Shown here: piece after piece, positions 6,927 through 12,870 of the stretch
Numbering within the stretch: the stretch's first letter is position 1
How the letters are laid out: every line of letters starts with the position of its first letter
DNA from: Chloroflexota bacterium
GTDB taxonomy: Bacteria; Chloroflexota; Limnocylindria; Limnocylindrales; CSP1-4
Direction of reading: 5' to 3'
DNA length: 24,437 nt
Assembly: GCA_021812735.1 (NCBI GenBank)
Contig: JAKAMV010000038.1
Span: forward strand, 1-24,437
Made by a program: the position numbers and the translations under genes
The notes under the pieces: generated by a model
Databases searched by the model: none
Told to the model about the DNA's origin: nothing
What the model saw: the letters and a program-made list of their open reading frames with translations, nothing else

Positions 6927-7422
6927 CTACTGAGTCACGGCGTGCGACACGTAGAAATCGGCAATGGAGTGGTACTGCTGAGCGTAACTGATCCAGGTGC
7001 CGGGCCATTGCGGATCGACGATCGACCGCCCGGAAATGATCCCGCGCACGCCAACCCCGAGTGAGCCGTCCTTGATGAAGAAGGGCCCGCCGGAGTCGCC
7101 TTGCTGAACCGGAACGCCATTTGATCGCGAGAACGCGGCCAGGTGGTTGAAGCACGGATCGCAGGATCAGGGAGGGCAGGTCTGAGAGGTTCATGGTCAC
7201 GTCCACGGGACGCGGCTGGCGTCCGCAGGTCCCCGGCGGATCCTGCGCGCAGCCCGGGAATGAGGATGGCGTTGTGGTCGGACGTCGCGTAGCGACGCCC
7301 GGATCGAATCCGAACCGTGCCGACAGGCTGGCCGGCATCCCGCCGACCGTGCCGAGAGCGACGAATGGCCCGTCGGTCGGGCGCGCCAGCGCTCGCGCGT
7401 CGAAGCAGACCGGTAGACCCAT
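6927..7422 (-). pseudogene. Trypsin-like serine protease remnant
   Basis: Reading the minus strand, the segment 7166 to 6927 encodes CDPCFNHLAAFSRSNGVPVQ, then QGDSGGPFFIKDGSLG and VRGIISGRSI, ending VSHAVTQ with stop 6929-6927. QGDSGGP (codons at 7083-7103) is the catalytic-Ser motif of chymotrypsin-clan proteases. It is followed by the usual RGIISG strand. The frame closes upstream with TGA near 7166. Upstream protein-like pieces lie in other frames: DGPFVALGTVGGMPASLSAR, perhaps SGRRYATSDHNAILIPG, and GTCGRQPRPVDVTMNLSDLP. At least one and probably three indels have therefore broken it. The His and Asp of the triad and a signal peptide are not identifiable; the N-terminal part appears lost. 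Such enzymes are normally exported. The upstream limit is approximate. Confidence 0.7.
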
Positions 7423-7584
7423 CCATCAACTGCCCGAAGTCGTCTGGTTCGCGAATGGCGGAACTGACCCGTGGTCGAGTAATTCTGCGATCCGCGAACC
7501 ATGCGGAGATCGCACGCTGCCGATCGACAGCCGCGGGCGGCGGAGGGCGGAGGCGGGCGAAGTCGCCGGGGTTGGCTCGGACTG

Positions 7585-7785
7585 CTAGCGACCGGCCGGG
7601 CTGCGGGCGCGGCGGACCTCCAGGACCAGGAGCCCGACCGCCGCGACGATGAGGACGGTTCCCACGGTGGCCCAGAACTGGCTGCCGGTCATGAAGCTGC
7701 CCGGGAGGAAGCCGAGGCCCTGCCCCAGCCAGACCAGCCCGAGCAGGCCGACGACCACAGCGATGACGAGGCGGGACGCGCGCAC
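7585..7785 (-). CDS. Small two-helix membrane protein
   Basis: 66 residues from GTG 7785; GGAGG lies seven bases upstream. Helix 1 is about residues 5-26 (RLVIAVVVGLLGLVWLGQGL), then a short loop GFLPGSFMTGSQFW, and helix 2 is about residues 41-58 (ATVGTVLIVAAVGLLVLEV), with a basic tail RRARSPAGR. The layout matches the small two-span proteins common in high-GC Gram-positive and Chloroflexota genomes; function is unknown. The frame extends upstream to 7926, but that part is Arg/Pro-rich and overlaps the regulator gene. The ribosome binding site and its partial complement CCTCC lie side by side, so the start could be masked in a small hairpin. The gene follows the XRE-TPR gene on the same strand with a 94-base gap. 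Confidence 0.75.
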   Translation of the reverse strand: MRASRLVIAVVVGLLGLVWLGQGLGFLPGSFMTGSQFWATVGTVLIVAAVGLLVLEVRRARSPAGR

Positions 7786-7879
7786 GGAGGCACCTCCATC
7801 CTGGCCGTCGATCGGCCGTGACCGACGCAGCGTACGGCAGCGGCCGATCGACGCGCCGGGACGACAGCCGAACGGCCGG

Positions 7880-9241
7880 CTACCCGCGGCCCGCGGCGGC
7901 GAGCGCCTCCCGGTAGGCAGCCGCACCCCGCTGGGGCTCGCCGGCCTCGATCAGCAGGTCGCCGAGGTCGGTCAGCGCCTCACGGATGAGCGTGGCCTGG
8001 TCGGCCTCACGCGCCTTCGCCACCGCTTGCTCCGCGTAGGCGAGCGCCGACCCGAAGTCGCGCCGCCCGGGTTGCGGTTCGGCGGCCACGGTCCGGGCCC
8101 GCTCGATCTTCGCCATCGTGCGCAGGGTGCTCACGACCGCCTTGCCGTTGGCCGTCGCCTGTGCCTCCGATAGGGCCCGGTCCGCGAACTGCCGGGCGGC
8201 TTCGAGCTCGTCCTTGGCCAGCGCGACCTGCGCTTGCGTCTCGTGGACGTGGGCCAGCCAGCGGCGGTCGCCGAGGCGCTGGAAGTGGTCGGCCGAGCTG
8301 CCGGCGAGGTCCCGGGCGCGATCGGTATTGGACAGGGCGAGGAACGAGAGCGCGAGATCGTTCTCCAGCGCGCCGATGCCGTACTCGTACCCCGCGGCGC
8401 GGAACAGGGCGAGGCTCGCGGTGCCGGCCCGCACCGCCGCCTCGATGTCGCCGGTCTCGCGGTAGGTGCACGCGAGGTCGTACAGGTAGGTTCCCCGCCG
8501 CCGCCCGTCCATCGAGGCCGACACCCCGCGGACCTCCTCGAGGTAGGCGAGGGCGACGTTCCACTGGCCCTGCTTGGAGGCCACGGCCGAGAGCGCCATG
8601 AGCAGCCGCGCCTCGAAGTCGGGCTCCACCAGCAGCCCGGAGCGGACCTCGTCGAGCAGCGCCCGATCGAGTCGCAGCGCCTCGTCGAGGTTGCCGACCA
8701 TGGCGTTGCCCACGGACAGCCAGTACCGCGCGATCGCAGCCTCGGGCCGTCGACCCGCGACGCCGAGGAGACGGGCCGCGTCCGCGCCCGCGGCGATGGC
8801 GTCACTGCCCCGCCCCACGCCGGCGTACGCCTCCGCGAGACCGCACAGCAGCTCGCCTCGGATGCGGTCGGGCGGGCCGAGCTCGAGGAGCGCCTGGTAC
8901 GCGACGATCGCCTCGTCGAACCGGAACGCGGCGAGCGCCAGGTCCGCCGCGAGGCGCGGCCAGAGGCCCTCGTCATCGTCGAGGAAGTGGGTGGGGGCGA
9001 GGCCGAGGCGCCCCGAGAAGTATGTGAGCGCTGCCATCGACGGCTTGGCGAGGCCGTGCTCGAGCGCGCTGACGTAGGCCTTGGTGTAGCGGTCCCCGGA
9101 CAGCTGTGCCTGGGTCAGGTGGGCGGCGAGCCGCGCAGTGCGGAGCCGCTCGCCAATCCGAGCGGCAAGCTCACGGTGATCCGCGACAACCCGGTGCCGC
9201 TCCGGTGTCGAGACAGCCTTCGGCAGATCCATGGCCCGCAT
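7880..9241 (-). CDS. XRE-family transcriptional regulator with TPR-like C-terminal region
   Basis: 453 residues from ATG 9241; ATG 9232 is equally possible and neither has a strong ribosome binding site. Residues about 24-87 form a Cro/C1-type helix-turn-helix: RIGERLRTARLAAHLTQAQL, then YVSALEHGLAKPSM and LGLAPTHFLDD. From about residue 95 to the end there are serial helical pairs with the TPR pattern (for example AIVAYQALLELGPPD, LRLDRALLDEVRSG and a C-terminal EPQRGAAAYREALAAAG). This HTH-plus-TPR architecture is known from RRNPP-type peptide sensors and from other stress or developmental regulators. It is intracellular, DNA binding is expected as a dimer, and ligand binding in the TPR groove is inferred. 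It overlaps the preceding XRE gene by 71 bases. A divergent small exported-peptide gene lies just beyond. Confidence 0.9.
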   Translation of the reverse strand: MRAMDLPKAVSTPERHRVVADHRELAARIGERLRTARLAAHLTQAQLSGDRYTKAYVSALEHGLAKPSMAALTYFSGRLGLAPTHFLDDDEGLWPRLAADLALAAFRFDEAIVAYQALLELGPPDRIRGELLCGLAEAYAGVGRGSDAIAAGADAARLLGVAGRRPEAAIARYWLSVGNAMVGNLDEALRLDRALLDEVRSGLLVEPDFEARLLMALSAVASKQGQWNVALAYLEEVRGVSASMDGRRRGTYLYDLACTYRETGDIEAAVRAGTASLALFRAAGYEYGIGALENDLALSFLALSNTDRARDLAGSSADHFQRLGDRRWLAHVHETQAQVALAKDELEAARQFADRALSEAQATANGKAVVSTLRTMAKIERARTVAAEPQPGRRDFGSALAYAEQAVAKAREADQATLIREALTDLGDLLIEAGEPQRGAAAYREALAAAGRG

Positions 9242-9524
9242 TGTACTCGCGGATCAAGGGCGTCTTGATGTCGTCGACGAGGTCGCCCACGCCGACGCCG
9301 AGGCGTCCGGCGAGGAACCAGAGCGCCCGCAGCGACGGCAGGACCCGCCCGTTCTCTACTGCGGACACATAGCTCTTCGTCAGGGGCGCGGCGAGCTCGG
9401 CTTGGGTCAGGCCAAGCGACTGTCGATGCGCCCGAATTCGACGGCCCACCTCGATGCCCAGCTGATCGGGACGGGAGAGCGGCGCGTCGGGCGCGCAAAG
9501 TTGATAAATACTTGACTCCGCCAT
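9171..9524 (-). CDS. Short XRE-family DNA-binding protein
   Basis: 117 residues. A single Cro/C1-type HTH fills residues about 20-90: IEVGRRIRAHRQSLGLTQAE, KSYVSAVENGRVLPSLRALW, FLAGRLGVGVGDLVDD. The HTH is clearly related to that of the next gene (LTQAEL against LTQAQL, SYVSAVENG against AYVSALEHG), which suggests a tandem duplication that lost its TPR part. The C-terminal 25 residues are Gly/Ala-rich and are read from DNA that also carries the start of the downstream gene, a 71-base overlap in another frame. The tail may therefore be non-conserved. GGGT about eight bases before ATG 9524 is a weak ribosome binding site. The product could bind the same operators as its neighbour, as a homodimer or competitor. 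Confidence 0.85.
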   Translation of the reverse strand: MAESSIYQLCAPDAPLSRPDQLGIEVGRRIRAHRQSLGLTQAELAAPLTKSYVSAVENGRVLPSLRALWFLAGRLGVGVGDLVDDIKTPLIREYNAGHGSAEGCLDTGAAPGCRGSP

Positions 9525-9526
9525 GC

Positions 9527-9595
9527 CCAGACCCTACCATGTCGGGCACCGCTGCGCCAGAGCGGCCGACAAGGGGGGTGCCGTCGCGGGTCTGG
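9527..9595. promoter_or_regulatory. Dyad-symmetric divergent regulatory region
   Basis: CCAGACCC (9527-9534) and GGGTCTGG (9588-9595) are exact inverted copies. Inside them GGCACC (9545-9550) and GGTGCC (9577-9582) form a second inverted pair with nearly the same centre (about 9561-9564). Each outer copy reads GGGTCTGG in the sense of its own gene, just before the start of the XRE gene (minus) and of the small peptide gene (plus). Symmetric half-sites between divergent genes are a typical target of a dimeric XRE regulator; this assignment is inference. Confidence 0.45.
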
Positions 9596-9611
9596 AAAGG
9601 GAAACCGTCCG

Positions 9612-9734
9612 GTGCTTCAGTCGCTCCGCTCTCGGCGTGCGGTGATCGTTTCATGGCTGATCGGTGTGGCGCTCGCGGTCGTCTCCACTGCGGTTGCCTT
9701 CGCTGACGGAGGTGGCGGTCTCGCGCCCCACTGA
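9612..9734 (+). CDS. Small exported peptide (40 residues)
   Basis: GTG 9612 to TGA 9732-9734. The product has a basic start (VLQSLRSRRA), a hydrophobic helix (VIVSWLIGVALAVVSTAVAF) and a short tail ADGGGGLAPH. This is the layout of a Sec signal peptide with possible cleavage at AFA/DGG, which would release a nine-residue DGGGGLAPH. GGAAAGGGAAA about ten bases upstream is a plausible, not strong, ribosome binding site. The gene is divergent from the XRE pair with an 87-base gap. A short secreted propeptide beside an HTH-TPR regulator is the arrangement known from RRNPP quorum-sensing cassettes. No mature-peptide homologue is recognised; it could instead be a small membrane protein. Confidence 0.5.
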   Translation: MLQSLRSRRAVIVSWLIGVALAVVSTAVAFADGGGGLAPH

Positions 9735-9855
9735 TCGAGCCGCTCCACAACTCCAGCCGACGCAGGGAATCGTCGGCACAGGGACCCGATGGCACCTTCC
9801 GAGCTTCACAGCGTGGGCGGTCCGGGTGCGGGGCGGCTGGCGCCAACCCTGCACC

Positions 9856-9875
9856 CCCCGCTCCCCCAAGCGGGG
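9856..9875 (+). terminator. Candidate hairpin after the small peptide gene
   Basis: CCCCGCT (9856-9862) pairs with AGCGGGG (9869-9875) around a six-base loop, about 120 bases after the peptide stop and before the histidine kinase gene. There is no T-run. Apart from this I see nothing in 9735-9961. Confidence 0.35.
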
Positions 9876-9961
9876 ACCGACCGCCACCGCGGCGGCCCCG
9901 GGCGGACCGAGCGATGCCCCGGTCCGGCAATCCGATCATGCGGCCCGCCGCGAGGCGTCGC

Positions 9962-11212
9962 ATGAGCAGGGGCGAACCTGACCCCGTGCGCGAGCGGGTG
10001 CCCGTCATGGCGGCGTCAGACGAACCGCACGCGGGGCGCCTGCATGCCGAGCGGACCGAGCTCATCGGCTGGCTCGCTGGGGCGGTTGCCCACGACGTGA
10101 ACAACCTGTTGTCGGTGATCGCCGGCTATGCCGATCTCATCGACGGGGCGCTCGACCCCGACGATCCGCGGGGCGCCGACACGGCAGGTATCCGGGACGC
10201 GGTGCATCGCGCCGGCGGCCTGGTCCGCCAGCTGCTCACCGTCGGGCGCCGAAAGACGCTCAGGCTTGAGACGCTCGATGCGTCCGAGCTCGTCGGAGCA
10301 CTTCAGCCGCTGCTGGTGAGCGCCTGCGGCGACCGCATCACGGTCCGAATCGAGGCGTGTCCGGAGCCGGCCGCCGTGCTGGTCGACCGGAGCCTCATCG
10401 AGCAGGCGCTGCTCAACCTCGCGGTCAACGCCCGCGACGCCATGCCCGAAGGCGGAACCCTCACCCTGAGCACCTCGGTTGGGCCCAGCCGAGCCGATCG
10501 CGACGTCCTCCCCGCCATCGGCAGGGTCGCGCTGGTCAACTCGGCCGACGGATCGCCCGAGGAGGTGAGAATCGCCGTCGAGGACACCGGCGTCGGGATC
10601 GACGAGACGGTCCTCGCCCACGTCTTCGAGCCCTACTTCAGCACCAAGGACTCCGGTCGCGGCTCCGGCATCGGCCTCGCGGCGGTGGAGGAGGCGGCCG
10701 TCCGGTGCGGGGGCGCGGTCTCGGTGGACAGCCGCCCGGGCGAGGGGACGCGGTTCACGCTGCACCTCGCGAGGGTCCCGGCCGCCGCGGCGGCTGGGCC
10801 ACTCACCCGTCCGGCGGCGAGGGTGCGTCGCGGCAGGGAGACGATCCTCGTGGTGGACGGGGACGCCGAGGTGCGTCTCGTGCTCGCCCGGATCATGCAG
10901 GGCCTCGGCTACACCGTGGTCGACGCGGCGACCGCGCGCCAGGCAGTTGCGCTGGCGGAGTACGCGCTCGACCGGCTCGATCTGCTGGTCACCGAGGTGG
11001 CGCTGCCCGACATGGCGGGGCCGGATCTCGCGCTGCGGATCCGCACGCAGTTCCCGTCAGCGCCCGCGCTCTTCCTCTCACAGCCCGCCCGTGGCCGGAC
11101 AGCGACCCGCCCCGACGACCGGCTCCTGGCCAAGCCGTTCACCGCCGAGCGGCTCGGGCCCGTCCTGCGGTCGATGCTGGACGCCCGGGTCGCGGACGCC
11201 ATCGAGAGCTGA
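9962..11212 (+). CDS. Soluble hybrid histidine kinase with degenerate receiver domain
   Basis: 416 residues from ATG 9962, chosen because GAGG lies six bases upstream; the frame is open from 9914 and ATG 10007 is another candidate. The HisKA H-box is WLAGAVAHDVNNLLSVIAGY with His44. The HATPase region shows the N box (NLAVNARDAMPEGG), G1 (DTGVGID, about 208), F box (FEPYFSTK) and G2 (GSGIGLA). A receiver domain follows from about residue 293 (ETILVVDGDAEVRLVLARI). In place of the phospho-acceptor Asp it has Glu345 (LLVTEVALPDMAG), and the acidic pair is D299-G300-D301; Lys391 (LAKPF) is kept. No transmembrane or PAS domain is visible, so the kinase is cytoplasmic. The cognate regulator is not in the window. 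A Glu here usually blocks phosphotransfer and may mimic the phosphorylated state. Confidence 0.9.
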   Translation: MSRGEPDPVRERVPVMAASDEPHAGRLHAERTELIGWLAGAVAHDVNNLLSVIAGYADLIDGALDPDDPRGADTAGIRDAVHRAGGLVRQLLTVGRRKTLRLETLDASELVGALQPLLVSACGDRITVRIEACPEPAAVLVDRSLIEQALLNLAVNARDAMPEGGTLTLSTSVGPSRADRDVLPAIGRVALVNSADGSPEEVRIAVEDTGVGIDETVLAHVFEPYFSTKDSGRGSGIGLAAVEEAAVRCGGAVSVDSRPGEGTRFTLHLARVPAAAAAGPLTRPAARVRRGRETILVVDGDAEVRLVLARIMQGLGYTVVDAATARQAVALAEYALDRLDLLVTEVALPDMAGPDLALRIRTQFPSAPALFLSQPARGRTATRPDDRLLAKPFTAERLGPVLRSMLDARVADAIES

Positions 11213-11245
11213 CGGGCCGACCCCCGGCGGGGACAGAGAATCGAC

Positions 11246-11270
11246 GCGGGCCCGGGCGGTCCGGGCCCGC
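11246..11270. terminator. Bidirectional GC hairpin between convergent genes
   Basis: GCGGGCCCGG (11246-11255) pairs perfectly with CCGGGCCCGC (11261-11270) around GCGGT. It is in the 74-base gap between the convergent kinase and flavoprotein operons, so it can serve both strands. There is no T-run on the plus side. Confidence 0.55.
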
Positions 11271-11286
11271 GCGCCCTTCCCCTGGC

Positions 11287-12870
11287 TCAGAGCTGCTTGT
11301 AGTGCGGCCCCTCGCCGCCCTCGGGCGGCACCCAGTCGATGTTCAGCGTCGGGCACTTGACCGTGCAGGTCATGCAGTGCAGGCAGTTGGAGGGCGACAG
11401 CACGATCTTGGCGCCGTCCCAGCGGTAGACCTGGCCCGGGCAGAAGTGCGTGCACGCGTTGGCGTAGTCGGCCTCGCAGGCCAGGCACTGCGCCGGGTCC
11501 TCGATCGTGATGTGCGACGGCTCGTCCTCGCGGTGGATCGTGCCGGTCAGGGCGACGAACGTGGCCCCGTCCATGCGGCCCGGATCCGGTCGGTTGAGGC
11601 AAGCGCCCTTCTTGGTGGCGGCGCCGTCGCGGTGGATGCCCAGCTGTCTGGGGATCGCCGCCGACACCAGCGACAACGGCGTGCCCACGAACAGGCCGCC
11701 CTTCGCGAACACCTGGCGGTAGTTGCGCGCGTGGCGCAGGTCCTCGAGCACCCCCGCCGCCTCGAGCCGCTCGCGATAGGCGTCGAGGGATCCGGCCGCT
11801 CCGTCGGCGTCCAGGGCCTCGACGGCCGTCTCGGCCGCGCACATGCCCGAGCGGATCGCGTAGTGGATGCCCTTGATCTTCTCCATGTTCACGAAGCCCG
11901 CGCCGTCGCCGACGAGCATCCCGCCGGGCGCCGAGAGCGTGCCCATGGACGCGAGGCCACCCTCGGGGATCGTCTTGGCGCCCGTGGCCACCGTGACGCC
12001 GCCCTTGAGCAGGCGGCTGAGGTACGGGTGGGCCCGGAAGGTCTCGAACTCGCGCTGCGGGTTGAGGTCGCCGTACTTCCAGTCGAGGCCGAGGATCAGG
12101 CCGACGGCCACGGTCTTCTCGCCGAGCGAGTACAGGAACCCGCCCCCGAACACCGACGGCGGGTTCGGATAGCCCAGCGTGTGCATCACGCGGTTGTTGC
12201 CGAACGGGCTCGCCTCGGGGAACTGGACGATCGCCTTCATCCCGAGCGAGAGGACCTGGGGGTTCGCGCCGCCGCCGAAGTGCTCGGCGAACTGTCGGGA
12301 GAGCACGCCGTGCGTCCCGTCGGCGAGGATCGTGATCGGGGCGCGGATCTCCTCGGCGGGCAGGTGGTTCCCCTTGGGCGTCCCGTCCGCGCGCAGGCCC
12401 AACTCCGCCAGGCGGACGCCGCGGACCTCGCCGCCCTCGACGATCAGCGTCCGGGCCGTGTACCCGTGGTACACCTCCACGCCCAGCTTCTCGGCCTGCT
12501 CGGCCAGGAACTGCGCCATGCGCGCAGCCGAGATGACGACGTCGCCCCGGTGGTGCATCCGCGACGGCACGACCCGCTCGGGGATGCGGTTCGCGCTCTT
12601 CGCGCGCAGGAACATGAGGTCCTCGCGCTCGACGGGGACCATCGTGTCGGTGAAGCTGTGGCGGGCGTCCCGCCAGCCCGGCAGCAGGTCGTCGAGGACC
12701 GCCGGCTCGAACGCCGCCCCGGAGAGGACGTGGTTGCCCGGCGCCGGGGCTTTGTCGATCACCGTGACGCCGACCTCGCGGCCCGCCTCCTTGGCGACCT
12801 GCTTTGCGCGGATGGCGGCCCCAAGGCCAGCGGGGCCGGCACCAACGATCAGGATGTCGATGCCGTCCAT
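11287..12870 (-). CDS. ETF:quinone oxidoreductase of FixC/EtfC type fused to FixX-like ferredoxin
   Basis: 527 residues. The N-terminal Rossmann FAD motif is DILIVGAGPAGLGAAIRA. The substrate/quinone domain contains GFLYSLGEKTVAVGLILGLD and the FAD-contacting LSAPGGMLVGDGAGFVNMEK. The last 70 residues are a ferredoxin domain with eight Cys: CLAC, NAC, FCP, then CLHCMTCTVKCP. Mitochondrial ETF-QO keeps only four cluster Cys (FCP plus CxxCxxC), whereas FixX/EtfX carries two [4Fe-4S] clusters. Eight Cys therefore point to FixC-FixX in one chain. The protein would take electrons from the ETF encoded just upstream and pass them to membrane quinone and possibly ferredoxin. The start ATG follows the stop of the EtfBA gene with no spacer (TAGATG), so translation is probably coupled. 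The assignment to ETF-QO is firm; bifurcation is inference. Confidence 0.92.
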   Translation of the reverse strand: MDGIDILIVGAGPAGLGAAIRAKQVAKEAGREVGVTVIDKAPAPGNHVLSGAAFEPAVLDDLLPGWRDARHSFTDTMVPVEREDLMFLRAKSANRIPERVVPSRMHHRGDVVISAARMAQFLAEQAEKLGVEVYHGYTARTLIVEGGEVRGVRLAELGLRADGTPKGNHLPAEEIRAPITILADGTHGVLSRQFAEHFGGGANPQVLSLGMKAIVQFPEASPFGNNRVMHTLGYPNPPSVFGGGFLYSLGEKTVAVGLILGLDWKYGDLNPQREFETFRAHPYLSRLLKGGVTVATGAKTIPEGGLASMGTLSAPGGMLVGDGAGFVNMEKIKGIHYAIRSGMCAAETAVEALDADGAAGSLDAYRERLEAAGVLEDLRHARNYRQVFAKGGLFVGTPLSLVSAAIPRQLGIHRDGAATKKGACLNRPDPGRMDGATFVALTGTIHREDEPSHITIEDPAQCLACEADYANACTHFCPGQVYRWDGAKIVLSPSNCLHCMTCTVKCPTLNIDWVPPEGGEGPHYKQL

